Notes: generated from the sequence alone by a model not told the origin. A stretch of DNA of 64,000 nucleotides from a virus (IMGVR_UViG_3300021185_003040:59788-123787), one strand, 5' to 3'; numbered from the stretch's first letter, positions 52,694-61,697 are shown. Numbers and translations: made by a program.

Positions 52694-53944
52694 TTAATCG
52701 TTTACATTACCAAGAGACTGTGCGGCTGCTTGTTCTAAAGCACTTCCAACAGTTGCACTTGTATCTACATTAAACACATTTTCTGCGATGTTAGCTCCTA
52801 TATTATCTACTCCATCTGAAACTCCCCTTAGAGCATCTTGATATATGTTTTCGAAATTAGGAACTCGTCCTCTGACACTGTCCCTTGCTCCTTGAACTAA
52901 TTCATCTTTCTTTTCTCTTGCTAATCTGTTAATATCAGTTTCTGCTCTATCTTTTAATTCTTTAAGCTTTCCTAGTGCTTTATCTTTTAAGAAACCAAGT
53001 ATACCATCTGCTTCATAATCTTCAGAATCGGGTGCTGGTGAATATCCGTTTGGAAATGTATCTGATACTATTCCATTTAAGACTCTGGCATCGACTTTAT
53101 CTATAACTTCATATTTCATTTCGACAGTTTGCCTGGTTTGTTCACCTGGATTTTTAGTAAGATCTGCAAAAGGATCTGCTCCTGAATTTAGAGAGAATTC
53201 ACATTCTCTAAATCTAAACATAAAGAAAGGTCTTGCTGCATTTCCTGAAATACCTTCATTTCCATTCTCTACACCCAATGAAGGTTTAAAATTACCAGGG
53301 AATCCTTTAATAGTCTCTAAAGATATTTTCTTAGGAATTCCTGATAATGAAATTTTAGACATATTTTTTATAGTTCTAACCTCAGTAACGTATATTGTCA
53401 TTGAAAATTTTCTAAGATTTTCAGGTAATATCCAATTATGCTTATGTTCGTCAAATACGGCCTTTCTATATAAGTGCATTAAACCCGAAACCCTAAGGTT
53501 AATTGATTCTAAGCAACTTAACGTAAGCTTTGCATCATCTCCTCCTCTATATGGATTATTTGGGTCTATGCCTGCTATAACACGATCTACTCCCTGTATT
53601 CCTTGAAAAAACCATGGAGTATTTTTATTAATATCTAATAGTGCTTTTTTAAATTTTATGAGATTAGATAATCTTTCACTATAGAATCTAGTAGTAGGAT
53701 CGTTGTCATCCGGTTTGAACGTAATAGGATCTATTTTACCAGGAGTAATCGCTGTTGAATTATCAGAACCAGTTGCTCCCAGGTGTCGAGTATAATATTC
53801 TTCGGCAGCTCCTGAAAAAATAGGAGAATGCTCATGACTATTAACGTCAAACAATATAACGAAGGACAAATATGTAGGATCCTGGTATGGAGACTGCGCT
53901 AATTTACCCTTTTTAAAATCTACTATGTTTTTAAAGTCTGACAT
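52694..53944 (-). CDS. Baseplate tube-fold protein, gp48/gp54-type candidate, 416 aa
   Basis: The N-terminal 260 residues have mixed strands in a tube-like order: PTYLSFVILFDVNS, KLTLSCLESINLRVSGL, FSMTIYVTEVRTIKN and FMFRFRECEFSLNSG. These resemble the fold of T4 gp54/gp48, which caps the baseplate and starts the tail tube. The C-terminal part (about 310-416) is a long charged helix (LGKLKELKDRAETDINRLAREKKDELV). It lies between the spike and the hub protein genes, the place expected for a tube initiator. The assignment is by pattern and context, not by a clear motif. Confidence 0.5.
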   Translation of the reverse strand: MSDFKNIVDFKKGKLAQSPYQDPTYLSFVILFDVNSHEHSPIFSGAAEEYYTRHLGATGSDNSTAITPGKIDPITFKPDDNDPTTRFYSERLSNLIKFKKALLDINKNTPWFFQGIQGVDRVIAGIDPNNPYRGGDDAKLTLSCLESINLRVSGLMHLYRKAVFDEHKHNWILPENLRKFSMTIYVTEVRTIKNMSKISLSGIPKKISLETIKGFPGNFKPSLGVENGNEGISGNAARPFFMFRFRECEFSLNSGADPFADLTKNPGEQTRQTVEMKYEVIDKVDARVLNGIVSDTFPNGYSPAPDSEDYEADGILGFLKDKALGKLKELKDRAETDINRLAREKKDELVQGARDSVRGRVPNFENIYQDALRGVSDGVDNIGANIAENVFNVDTSATVGSALEQAAAQSLGNVND

Positions 53945-53945
53945 G

Positions 53946-53954
53946 AATTATATA
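53946..53954 (-). promoter_or_regulatory. Variant late promoter element GAATATATA
   Basis: Minus-strand GAATATATAA lies in the 19-base gap between the hub gene stop and the 416-aa gene start, very near the ATG. It carries the ATATATA core. Confidence 0.3.
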
Positions 53955-53963
53955 TTCTTATTA

Positions 53964-55454
53964 TTATGATGTTGTTTCTGCGTTAACGTTATTGAGTCTA
54001 CTTGGCCATTCTCTTCTTAAAAGAGTTAGTTCTTGAGTAATTCCAGTGCTTTCTTTATACCTGTATATAATTCCAGCAATAACATAAAAACCAGTTAAAA
54101 ATTCATCTTTAATTTGTTCTGTTCCCATTTCTGAAGGATGTTCTGCCTCGGTATCTTGATCTGTATCAAATCCTTTACCTTCCTTTGATTCATTGATTCC
54201 TTGTGCAGCAGACATTTGTGTAAATCCACCTTTCAGAATCTGAACAGGTATCTTTTGCCACAGATGAATACCTGGATTAAATGTTTTAAGATTAACAACG
54301 AGCTTCATCTTATTCATTTCATCTAAGTTTTGTTGATTACTTATCGCAGAATAAGAATAATTAAGATGCGTACCGGGTGAATCATCTGATTGAATGGGAA
54401 GCCTACCTACAAATTTTGATTTTACCTCTTTAGTATATCTGTCTTCGCCTCTTCTGCCCTTTAGAGGTTCTTCAATGTCTTTCATATCATCGCTGGCAAG
54501 GGGTTCTAATTCATGAGCTACTACTCCTACGCCCGGTTCATAGTAAATCATTTTTCTTTTATATCCATTCTTTTTAGAAAGCGAGCCAGCGTTATTAACT
54601 AGAGAATAACTTTCTATAAATGTATTCGTTGAATTCATATTAGCGGCATTCGTCAATATGTTGCTTATCTCTATTTTATTAGAGCTCTGCTCTTCGCCAT
54701 CTTCATCAAAGTCCATTTCCATATTTATGAAAGTTTCATCTACGCCTTCTTCTGAATTTAATAATGAATTAATATCTACAAAACATATATTATAATAGGG
54801 ATCTATACAATATGTTTGAAAACTATTTTCACCAATATATGAGTGTTCTACTAAATTATTTAAAAATTCAATATTGGGTTGGCACGCACTAAGAGCTTTC
54901 ATTTTGTCATCAGATGCATCTATGTTTGTTGCTAATCCTAATTTTAATTTAGTTGCAAATTCTTCAATCTGTTCCCTAGAAGTTCCTTCATAGGATGCAC
55001 ATCCCTCAGAATACATTGTAGGTATTTTCATAGTTCCTTCCATGGAATATTTAGAACCATTTGTTGCTTTTTCTAAATCCCTGTTAGGAGGACCTGAAAC
55101 TTCATCTATATCAAAATCTATTCTTATGTCTCTAAAGGTATCTTGTTGTCTAGATGCAATTCTAATAGATATAACATCTCCGTCCCTAGGTGTTGAATCA
55201 CTGTCAAACGTTCCAGCAGTGTCCATTATTACAACATTGATTGTAGGAATTTTGTCATTACAGTTTATCTCTAAACGCCTTACATCTGCTTCTGAAAATG
55301 ATTTACCATTAATCACTATCATTGGAACAGGTCCTCCGATGGTGTGACTATGCTTATCTCCATCAGGTTCATCTTCTCCCATCGCATCAAACTTTATAAC
55401 ATCAAGTTCTAATGAATGATCTATTACATTTAAAATATGATTGTTTAATGGCAT
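53964..55454 (-). CDS. 27: Baseplate hub protein, gp27-like
   Basis: The N-terminal part (VRRLEINCNDKIPTINVVIMD, GDVISIRIASR) is the hub beta-barrel opening found in gp27-type proteins, with a long middle containing FATKLKLGL and the C-terminal FYVIAGIIYRYKE then TGITQELTLLRREWPSRLN, the usual end of hub proteins (sG-x-Y-x-I and the R-rich close). gp27 forms a trimer on the spike and holds the tail tube. T4 gp27 is 391 residues; this one is 496, with an acidic insertion (DEDGEEQSSN) around residue 250. It lies next to the tube-like and gp53 genes. The match is by pattern; moderate. Confidence 0.62.
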   Translation of the reverse strand: MPLNNHILNVIDHSLELDVIKFDAMGEDEPDGDKHSHTIGGPVPMIVINGKSFSEADVRRLEINCNDKIPTINVVIMDTAGTFDSDSTPRDGDVISIRIASRQQDTFRDIRIDFDIDEVSGPPNRDLEKATNGSKYSMEGTMKIPTMYSEGCASYEGTSREQIEEFATKLKLGLATNIDASDDKMKALSACQPNIEFLNNLVEHSYIGENSFQTYCIDPYYNICFVDINSLLNSEEGVDETFINMEMDFDEDGEEQSSNKIEISNILTNAANMNSTNTFIESYSLVNNAGSLSKKNGYKRKMIYYEPGVGVVAHELEPLASDDMKDIEEPLKGRRGEDRYTKEVKSKFVGRLPIQSDDSPGTHLNYSYSAISNQQNLDEMNKMKLVVNLKTFNPGIHLWQKIPVQILKGGFTQMSAAQGINESKEGKGFDTDQDTEAEHPSEMGTEQIKDEFLTGFYVIAGIIYRYKESTGITQELTLLRREWPSRLNNVNAETTS

Positions 55455-55458
55455 GCTT

Positions 55459-55926
55459 TTAAATTCTTATTTCCCCGTTACTTACTTCGATATTAACTTC
55501 TCCAGTCTTTAATATATTAGGAGGTAATATTTCTTTATTATATTTCTTACTTAAATATTCAATTCTATTTGCATCTTTAACAGGGAGCCTTTTAGTATTT
55601 ATGAATTGATCTCTTATCGGATTTTTCTCGTCTTTATTTAATGTTAATTTCCATTTCTTTTTACCATAATCTTTAGGTGGAATGTATAATACATCACCTT
55701 CTATAATAGAAAAGGGATTAGATATTCCATTAAACTTTAAAATAATGTCAATATAATCATGAGATCCATATTCTGATAAAGACACTAGATCTATTCTACC
55801 GGTCTCATCATTACTTACGATATGAATATCCTGTACTCTCGTTGAATCTGCAAAAATAAGAGTAGGAGCACTCATAGACAGTTTATTATCTATGATTTTC
55901 TTTTTATCTATAGAATATATTTTCAT
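55459..55926 (-). CDS. 53: Baseplate wedge subunit gp53-like, LysM-type domain
   Basis: The 155-residue protein has a LysM-like domain in the middle (GRIDLVSLSEYGSHDYIDII, FNGISNPFSIIEGDVLYIPP), in the form seen in gp53-type baseplate wedge proteins: R-x-D-L, YG, N-x-I-x-N-P and L-x-I-P. In T4 gp53 (196 aa) closes neighbouring wedges. The C-terminal part is basic and short (LPVKDANRIEYLSKKY). It lies 4 bases after the tube-like 591-aa gene and 4 before the hub gene. The call rests on the LysM words and the neighbourhood. Confidence 0.65.
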   Translation of the reverse strand: MKIYSIDKKKIIDNKLSMSAPTLIFADSTRVQDIHIVSNDETGRIDLVSLSEYGSHDYIDIILKFNGISNPFSIIEGDVLYIPPKDYGKKKWKLTLNKDEKNPIRDQFINTKRLPVKDANRIEYLSKKYNKEILPPNILKTGEVNIEVSNGEIRI

Positions 55927-55927
55927 C

Positions 55928-57703
55928 TTAACCGTTAGCTATTTTTCTAAATTCAGAATTAAGAGCCTTTCTTTTATCTTTACCACCATAAGCCGTTTCA
56001 ACGTACACTTTATTAACATCAACTCCGTCCTTAGGTTGAAGATAAAATCTACCTCTACCCATATTAAACATAGACTCTATATCTAATTTATCTCTTGCTC
56101 TACCTGGCTTTAATGTAATTTCAACTACCATTCTTTCAGGAAAATCCTGAACTCCCATGCCGCCTTCAAAGGTTACATTAGTTTCTCTACATGTTAGATT
56201 ACCTACCATCATTACTGGGTTTAATGGATTTCCAACTGTCAAGTGCCATGAACCGGTAGGATCTCCTGTTAATAGAGAGGCTGCGGCCTGACCACCCTGT
56301 GGAGAATTAAACATTTTCATTAAAGTACCACCTAGTATATTATTTAAAAACTTAGAATCTTTCCCATCCATTAATCCTCCTATATCTTTAGCAACTCCTT
56401 TAAACATGTCACCTAAACCAGACGCTACACTTTTGATAAATCCACTATAGTTACCAGATTTAATCATCGAAAGATCTCCTAATGGCTTTCCAGTAGAACC
56501 ATCTCCAACATATCGTACTGCTCCTCCCCAGAATGGTGCTTGACTTGAAGTCAATACCATTATATTAGCAAGTTGATCTAGCATCAATATTTTAGGGTTA
56601 GCTCCACTAAATGATCTTAACTCATATTCAAATTTAAGTTTAAATTCTTGATTAAACGTTAAACCTTGATCTCTGAAAGATACATTCTTAATAACGTTTA
56701 CCGGGCCAAAAACGTGATTAGGATAGGTATCACTATATGCATCATAACCTGCTCCACCATTTGCTCTTCTTTGGGCGGTTACTCCATCTACACCTGCATT
56801 TGCGTTTGCAGCTGCAGTACCTATTACACTTGAATCTAAAAACTGCCCAAAAGCACCTCTTCTGTTTTTATTTTGAGATTGCTTAGTCTGTACACTTGCG
56901 GTTTCATCTTTCCAATTATATCCATGGCTCCAATTAAGTATAGAGTTCATATTGTTACCGGTAACTTCACTCATCCATGTAACTGCTCTTGCAATGTCAG
57001 GCTGATCGACTGGTGTCGGATTTCCTGCTTTATCAACATCCATTGGCGCTATAATATCGTCCATTATAGGATATGGAAATCTTCTAAGAGTTAATAAATA
57101 ATTATTAGGTATTTTACCATTATATCTACACATTGCAAAATCAGCGTAATTATACATATAACCATAACCGGATCCGCCGGCAGCAGCTGCTTTTGTAACT
57201 TCTATTATTTTAGAAACAGAAGGATTATCTAATGTTTTAGGATCTATTTTATTATATTCTTTAATATCTACACCCGTCGCCTTCGCAGATCCACCGGGAG
57301 TAAAGAAACTACCTCTAAAATTTACTAAAGAATATTTATTAAATACAGAATAAGGTTTTAAACCATCGGTTATCGCAGCAGAAGCTACGCCTTCTTGTGG
57401 TTTTCCAGCATCATCTTTTTTATAGTAGATAACTGAGTCGGCTGTTTGTGTGTAATATGCATCTGCTTCTGAATTAATAGTAGGGCTAACGTTACTCAGG
57501 GGTTGACCTGTTTTCATAGCAGCATTCCTTGCATTTGGGTCTGCAAATTGACCCTTTAATATATCCTGTGGATCTACATTTCCGGCACCATTGCCGTCTG
57601 GACTAGAAAGATTAAAGAAGTTATCTACTTTATCTCCAAATCCTGAAACTGATGATTTTAAACTGGAAGCTGCTCCCGCTGATACTAATCCAAATAATGG
57701 CAT
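55928..57703 (-). CDS. Tail tube cap/initiator-type protein, 591 aa
   Basis: The middle (YLLTLRRFPYPIMDD) and second half (LKFEYELRSFSG, MLDQLANIMVLTSSQAPFWGG) and the C-terminal SWHLTVGNPLNPVMMVGNL and MVVEITLKPGRARDKLDIES belong to a tube-like virion fold; the last part is beta-rich and is followed by GRGRFYL. The N-terminus is Ala/Ser/Gly-rich (GLVSAGAASSLKSSVSGFG). These features suggest a baseplate tube cap like T4 gp48, or a related baseplate protein. A variant promoter-like element lies upstream. No catalytic motif is visible; the assignment is moderate to low. Confidence 0.5.
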   Translation of the reverse strand: MPLFGLVSAGAASSLKSSVSGFGDKVDNFFNLSSPDGNGAGNVDPQDILKGQFADPNARNAAMKTGQPLSNVSPTINSEADAYYTQTADSVIYYKKDDAGKPQEGVASAAITDGLKPYSVFNKYSLVNFRGSFFTPGGSAKATGVDIKEYNKIDPKTLDNPSVSKIIEVTKAAAAGGSGYGYMYNYADFAMCRYNGKIPNNYLLTLRRFPYPIMDDIIAPMDVDKAGNPTPVDQPDIARAVTWMSEVTGNNMNSILNWSHGYNWKDETASVQTKQSQNKNRRGAFGQFLDSSVIGTAAANANAGVDGVTAQRRANGGAGYDAYSDTYPNHVFGPVNVIKNVSFRDQGLTFNQEFKLKFEYELRSFSGANPKILMLDQLANIMVLTSSQAPFWGGAVRYVGDGSTGKPLGDLSMIKSGNYSGFIKSVASGLGDMFKGVAKDIGGLMDGKDSKFLNNILGGTLMKMFNSPQGGQAAASLLTGDPTGSWHLTVGNPLNPVMMVGNLTCRETNVTFEGGMGVQDFPERMVVEITLKPGRARDKLDIESMFNMGRGRFYLQPKDGVDVNKVYVETAYGGKDKRKALNSEFRKIANG

Positions 57704-57729
57704 ATTGTAATATTATGTTTTTACTAGGT

Positions 57730-57738
57730 TTTATATAT
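57730..57738 (-). promoter_or_regulatory. Variant late promoter element GAATATATA
   Basis: Minus-strand GAATATATAA lies in the 35-base gap between the 196-aa gene stop and the start of the 591-aa tail gene, 26 bases before the ATG, the usual spacing of the set. Confidence 0.4.
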
Positions 57739-58329
57739 TCACAATTCTATGTCATCCAGATCGTCTGACTGTGGTCTATATAAAAGCTTATCATAATATT
57801 TATCCGTCTTTGGTTCCCTATCTCCTAGAAACTTCTTAAGATGGGCAGCATATACTCCCCGTGATTGATAATAATATTTGCCAGAAGAATATACACTTCT
57901 GCTTGAGAGTTCAAATATATCTTTAAAATTCTTTTCGATTAAGAAATCTTGTATATTGTTAAATAGATCTATTACCTCTGATTTGGTTTTAACACACATT
58001 ACGGAGTCAACTGAGATCATATAAGATTCCCACTTAGAGTCTATTTGATTTTGAAAGTCTTTCATAGATTTATAGTTCTTTCTAGAAAGACCGAATGTTG
58101 TAGTTCTATTATTAAAGTCTTTTGAAAACTTCATACCGAAGAGATATCTTTTTAAGAAATCTATATTATCATGAAACTTGGTAATTCTTATTTGATATCT
58201 TGGCATATCCTCGTCGAACTTAACGTCATGAATTATTGCATAAACGGGAAATACGATATGAGAATGTCTAGTGTTGGATATAAGGGCATGTATTCTTTCA
58301 CCCTTTGAAAATAACTTATGCCTTATCAT
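57739..58329 (-). CDS. Unrecognised protein, 196 aa
   Basis: I do not recognise it. It has an N-terminal beta region (RIHALISNTRHSHIVFPVYAI), a basic centre (FSKDFNNRTTTFGLSRKNYKSMK) and helices, then a Tyr/Ser-rich part (SSRSVYSSGKYYYQSRGVY) and an acidic C-terminal end. There is one Cys only. The start overlaps the upstream stop by one base (TAATG), placing it at the end of a tightly packed run of small genes before the tail genes. It may be a chaperone or assembly factor for the baseplate, from position only. Confidence 0.55.
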   Translation of the reverse strand: MIRHKLFSKGERIHALISNTRHSHIVFPVYAIIHDVKFDEDMPRYQIRITKFHDNIDFLKRYLFGMKFSKDFNNRTTTFGLSRKNYKSMKDFQNQIDSKWESYMISVDSVMCVKTKSEVIDLFNNIQDFLIEKNFKDIFELSSRSVYSSGKYYYQSRGVYAAHLKKFLGDREPKTDKYYDKLLYRPQSDDLDDIEL

Positions 58330-58730
58330 TATAGATCGATTATCTTGACGCTTTCAAATCTTTTAAGAACGCCTTTAGGATAATCATCTCTATTAATAAC
58401 TGTTAAGTTTAGTGATGCATCGGGTTCTATTGTTTCTTGTAGAAATAATTTAAAGTTGTCAATAGTTTCTGCATCTAAATTTTTAAATAAGTAAATGATT
58501 TTTTCTAAGTCTGCATTCTTATTTAGAACATTAATGAAAGAATCTCTTATTGCAAGACCAATTACAGATCGATGTGGTTCAGTGTCATAGGGATCTGATT
58601 TAACTAGCTTATTTCTAATGCTATAAAAATCTATTACTGTTTCTCCCGGGTTGTTTCTACAGAATTTATTAAATTCCTTTCTACTGTTACACCACACGCA
58701 TTCTATTGTAATTTCGGTCGTTGTTGTCAT
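58329..58730 (-). CDS. Unrecognised protein, 133 aa
   Basis: I do not recognise it. It has a CVWCNSRKEFNKFC segment near the N-terminus (C-x2-C and a further Cys) that might bind metal but lacks a full ligand set, a central acidic helix (DLEKIIYLFKNLDAETIDNF) and a short basic close. It is linked by ATGA overlap to the upstream gene and by TAATG to the downstream one, so it is surely translated in this operon. Function unknown. Confidence 0.55.
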   Translation of the reverse strand: MTTTTEITIECVWCNSRKEFNKFCRNNPGETVIDFYSIRNKLVKSDPYDTEPHRSVIGLAIRDSFINVLNKNADLEKIIYLFKNLDAETIDNFKLFLQETIEPDASLNLTVINRDDYPKGVLKRFESVKIIDL

Positions 58731-59041
58731 CTTATCAATTTCTCCAACTCTTTAATTTTAGTTTGTAAAGTTTGGATTTTATGTTTTGTTTCGATGGTAG
58801 AGGGACTATAATTAGTTCCCCATTCAGTGACCACCTTTATTTGATTAGATTGTTTTGAATTACCAAAATCTAATCCGACATCGATACAGATATCTTTGAT
58901 AAAATTTAATCTATCATCAATACCTTTATCAAAATCATAGACAATAACTGACTCGTATTTCTCACCAGCCGCATTGATGTTATCATCTGTTACGGTTTTA
59001 ATTACACCGTTATCTGCTATCTTAAGAGTTATCTCCTGCAT
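58727..59041 (-). CDS. Small protein with C-terminal coiled coil, 104 aa
   Basis: I do not recognise it. The N-terminal part is a beta/alpha region with SVIVYDFDKGIDDR and an acidic character; the C-terminal 25 residues (KHKIQTLQTKIKELEKLIR) form a clear short coiled coil, suggesting oligomerisation. Its start lies 20 bases inside the end of the upstream gene and its stop overlaps the next start (ATGA). It is part of the run of small genes before the tail block. Confidence 0.55.
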   Translation of the reverse strand: MQEITLKIADNGVIKTVTDDNINAAGEKYESVIVYDFDKGIDDRLNFIKDICIDVGLDFGNSKQSNQIKVVTEWGTNYSPSTIETKHKIQTLQTKIKELEKLIR

Positions 59042-59408
59042 TTAATCTTTCTTCTAGGGATTCTTGAACTTTTCTGTATATTTTCCTAGCCGCTTTTCTA
59101 TCAGCTCTATAAGTTTCTTTATCTTTGATCGTAGTCATCGCGAAGGCCTCTTCTAATAAATCAATCTCTTCCTTGTTATAACCGATTTCAGTCCATGTTT
59201 CTTTTAACGATTCTAACTTAGCTCCTAGTTGAGCTTCTATTTGATCATTGACTCTATTCGTATTAGCTTCATGAAATTGCTTTCCTTCTTCTTGTTTTAA
59301 AGAATACCATGCTATTCCTTTTTCAGAGAATCTTCCCCATTCGTTTTTAGCTTTTAATAATCCAGCTTGTTTATAGGTGTCTCTTCTGTATTTTCTTGCT
59401 TGACTCAT
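59022..59408 (-). CDS. Small basic helical protein, 128 aa
   Basis: I do not recognise it. The protein is helical and rich in Lys, Arg and Glu, beginning SQARKYRRDTYKQAG and containing KDKETYRADRKAARKIYRK. This suggests nucleic acid or protein binding, but there is no known motif. It overlaps the upstream gene by 4 bases (ATGA) and the downstream gene by 20 bases, typical of coupled expression. Function unknown. Confidence 0.55.
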   Translation of the reverse strand: MSQARKYRRDTYKQAGLLKAKNEWGRFSEKGIAWYSLKQEEGKQFHEANTNRVNDQIEAQLGAKLESLKETWTEIGYNKEEIDLLEEAFAMTTIKDKETYRADRKAARKIYRKVQESLEERLNAGDNS

Positions 59409-59926
59409 ATTTTATAATAATTAGTTACAAATTCAGTTATTTGTTCGTTTAAAAATTCTTGTAGGTTATTTATCTCTATTTGAGAAACAGCTGATTTAGA
59501 GATCTCTTCTAAGATTTGTTCCTTTTCTTCTTCAGAGTTTTCAACTAACATGTTAAATATTTCTTTCTTAGGAAGATTAATTCCTACACTTAATTGAAAT
59601 GATTCAACGTTCTTAGCAGATAAAGTTTTAATTAATTGACCGAGTGGAGAATTAGTTTCTTTAACTTCTACTTTCTTTTCAATTTCTTTAATAGGAGCTT
59701 CCTTCGCTTTAGGTTTATTATTTCCAATAAGATCAACTCCAGGAAAAGGTAATCCCTCGGCGGTTACTAGTTCTAAAAACTCAGGTAATACTTTGTTGAA
59801 TATTTTAGATCCATCTTTAAAGTAAGTAAATTCAGAATCTTTAGATTCTACCTCAACCACTTTACCAAAATTATCTCCCTTTTTCCACTGATATTTTACA
59901 ATATCTTTTTCTTCAGTTGTTTGCAT
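59405..59926 (-). CDS. Unrecognised protein, 173 aa
   Basis: I do not recognise it. The N-terminal 60 residues form a small beta domain (KGDNFGKVVEVESKDSEFTYFKDG), followed by a Lys/Glu-rich linker (KEAPIKEIEKKVEVKE) and a helical C-terminal half (SPLGQLIKTLSAKNVESF, EFLNEQITEFVTNYY). The layout of a folded part, charged linker and helical part suggests an adaptor. It heads a chain of overlapping small genes; the gap upstream is 33 bases. Confidence 0.55.
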   Translation of the reverse strand: MQTTEEKDIVKYQWKKGDNFGKVVEVESKDSEFTYFKDGSKIFNKVLPEFLELVTAEGLPFPGVDLIGNNKPKAKEAPIKEIEKKVEVKETNSPLGQLIKTLSAKNVESFQLSVGINLPKKEIFNMLVENSEEEKEQILEEISKSAVSQIEINNLQEFLNEQITEFVTNYYKI

Positions 59927-59959
59927 GATTTAACCTATTTTATTATTATACACCTAAAC

Positions 59960-60175
59960 TTAGAAAAGTTTAAGCTGTGGTATAATATAGAAGGTATTAG
60001 ATTCTCCTTCTTGATAGAACTTTATAAAGTCGTTTATAAAGGCATGGGATGTAGATGGTCCTATCATTGCCTCTGTCTTTTTAATATACCTTCTAAAAAA
60101 CTCATGGCTTCCATGTTCTTTTAAATAGTCTTCTAGGCGGTTTACTTCTGGTAAGTTTATTCTATTAATGCTCAT
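59960..60175 (-). CDS. Small hypothetical protein, 71 aa
   Basis: I do not recognise it. It is short, mixed in charge, with a central helix (HEFFRRYIKKTEAMIG) and an aromatic end (FYIIPQLKLF). The start overlaps the dCMP deaminase stop by 11 bases, so it is probably translated from the same message. A link to nucleotide metabolism is possible from position but not visible in sequence. Confidence 0.5.
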   Translation of the reverse strand: MSINRINLPEVNRLEDYLKEHGSHEFFRRYIKKTEAMIGPSTSHAFINDFIKFYQEGESNTFYIIPQLKLF

Positions 60176-60671
60176 TCCATACGATTACTTGTTCAACAAT
60201 AATTCCTGCCTTTTTTAATAAAGAAATACCTGACAGATCTCTATATCCTTCACAGTAGAATACTTTTTCTACACCAGCTTGTATAATTAACTTAGCGCAT
60301 TCAAAGCATGGAGAAGTAGTAGTATATAGGATCGATCCTTTCGAAGTAAGTGTAGATTTTGAAATCTTCATTAGTGCATTTGATTCTGCATGTAAGACTT
60401 CTTGTTTAGTAACTTGTTTAGAACAACAAGTATCTTCACATTCATATCCTTTTTCTATTAGAATTTCTTTGTGGTCAGGATTATCTATATTTCTAGTTTG
60501 AGTTTCTTCACATTGATTATCAAAACCATGTGGAGTTCCATTATATCCAAATGAAACAATCTGCTCGTCTTTAACTACTATACAACCGACCTTTCTTCTC
60601 TCAGCATAACTGAGTTTAGAAATTTGATATGCTATTTGCATGTATATTACGTCTACTGAAATTCTTGGCAT
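60165..60671 (-). CDS. cd: Deoxycytidylate (dCMP) deaminase
   Basis: The 168-residue protein has the cytidine deaminase-type zinc site: LHAES (His94, Glu96) and SPCFEC (Cys122, Cys125). Other family words are VGCIVVKDEQIVSFGYNGTP and ILYTTTSPC. The enzyme turns dCMP into dUMP, the substrate for thymidylate synthesis, raising the dTTP pool for AT-rich DNA. T4 has the same activity (gene cd, 193 aa). An insertion around residues 52-84 with Cys54, Cys78, Cys82 and Cys83 could add a structural zinc, as in T4. It follows the terminator of the acidic protein gene. Confidence 0.92.
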   Translation of the reverse strand: MPRISVDVIYMQIAYQISKLSYAERRKVGCIVVKDEQIVSFGYNGTPHGFDNQCEETQTRNIDNPDHKEILIEKGYECEDTCCSKQVTKQEVLHAESNALMKISKSTLTSKGSILYTTTSPCFECAKLIIQAGVEKVFYCEGYRDLSGISLLKKAGIIVEQVIVWNEH

Positions 60672-60680
60672 ATTACTTTA

Positions 60681-60722
60681 TAAATAAAAAGGGTCCATGT
60701 ATTATACATGAACCCTTTAAAA
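60681..60722 (-). terminator. Rho-independent terminator after the acidic tagged gene
   Basis: A long hairpin (60688-60694 with 60711-60717, extended inward by CATG pairs across one mismatch) is followed on the minus strand by TTTTTATTTA (60681-60690). It lies between the stop at 60746 and the dCMP deaminase start. Confidence 0.8.
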
Positions 60723-60745
60723 AGTTTATATTGTTAATTTTAATA

Positions 60746-61648
60746 TTAAGCTTCTGGAGTTTCCTCACCAACAGCTGAATCAGACTCTTTCATCTCATTC
60801 ACTTTCTTAGAATATGATTCGATCATTTCATTACATGCAGCTTCATAAGCTTCAACTGAATAATCTTCTTTCATTTCTTTAAGAGATTGGGCAGCTAACG
60901 CTCCAACTAATGCAGCATTTTCTTTCATATATGTTTCAACAGTATGCTCATCATGTGCATCGTCTTCCCAAGCTTTAGCTTCATTTTTACATGATTCGTA
61001 AACCTCTTTTAACATATCAGAAACTAGTCTTACTTCTTCCTCTTCTTCAGCAACTTCTTCAGTTTCTTCTTCAGCAACCTCTTCAGTTTCTTCAGCTTCA
61101 GAAATTTCTTCATTTCCAGCAGCATCGACAGTGTCTTCTAATTCAGCTTCTAATTCGTCTGATTTGTCTTCAGGAGTTTCACAGTCATTGTCAACTACTT
61201 CAGTTTCATCTTTTAAATTTTCAGCAGGTAAACCAGCTTCTTCACCAGATTCAGTTACTACTTCTTCAGTTTCAACTGATTCAAATTGTAAAGAATCAAT
61301 TCTGATATTCATTGAAGCCATTTCCATCGGTTTAGTACCATCTTCATAGTCCACTGTTGCGAACATATCTCCAAGTTCTATGATTTTAAATCTTCCAGGA
61401 AATCTAACGTTTTCTCCGTAAACAGTTTCACCTTTCTTAATTGCTTTTTGAGCTTTCTTTAATTTAGGGTGTAAACCTTCGTTAAGTTCTTCAGTAGATT
61501 CTTCTACAGCATCACCGTTTCCTTGAACTTCTTCCGCCTTTTCTTCAGATTGTTCAACTGGCTCAGCTGCCGCAACTACGTCTTGTTGCACCTCCTCAGT
61601 TCTATCCATCTCAGATAAAAACTGTTCAAATGATTTTAATTTTGCCAT
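60746..61648 (-). CDS. Acidic tagged protein, candidate prohead core or internal protein, 300 aa
   Basis: It starts MAKLKSFEQFLSEMD, a clear copy of the shared tag. A protease-like site ELNE/GLHPK (after residue 57) would free a small basic beta domain (58-120, with GETVYGENVRFPGRFKII), and FESVETEEVVTE (122-133) may be another. Residues 125-206 are extremely acidic with repeats of EEVAEEETEEV, followed by a helical C-terminal part. Such acidic, helical, cleaved proteins are typical of T4 prohead core proteins. A GATATATA element 42 bases upstream and a strong terminator make it a single-gene unit, which suggests high expression. The core role is inferred. Confidence 0.72.
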   Translation of the reverse strand: MAKLKSFEQFLSEMDRTEEVQQDVVAAAEPVEQSEEKAEEVQGNGDAVEESTEELNEGLHPKLKKAQKAIKKGETVYGENVRFPGRFKIIELGDMFATVDYEDGTKPMEMASMNIRIDSLQFESVETEEVVTESGEEAGLPAENLKDETEVVDNDCETPEDKSDELEAELEDTVDAAGNEEISEAEETEEVAEEETEEVAEEEEEVRLVSDMLKEVYESCKNEAKAWEDDAHDEHTVETYMKENAALVGALAAQSLKEMKEDYSVEAYEAACNEMIESYSKKVNEMKESDSAVGEETPEA

Positions 61649-61689
61649 AATTTTTTATTTTATTTGTTTTTGTTGTATTAATTACTATC

Positions 61690-61697
61690 TATATATC
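61690..61697 (-). promoter_or_regulatory. Candidate late promoter element GATATATA
   Basis: Minus-strand GGATATATAG lies 42 bases before the acidic tagged gene, in the 55-base gap after the 160-aa gene stop. It should drive the single-gene unit that ends at the terminator near 60700. Confidence 0.5.

Noticed and set aside
60991-61349. Two plus-strand frames with Leu/Gln-rich or Ser-rich repeats
   Set aside because: They are the complement of the acidic Glu/Ala repeat tract of the tagged 300-aa protein.
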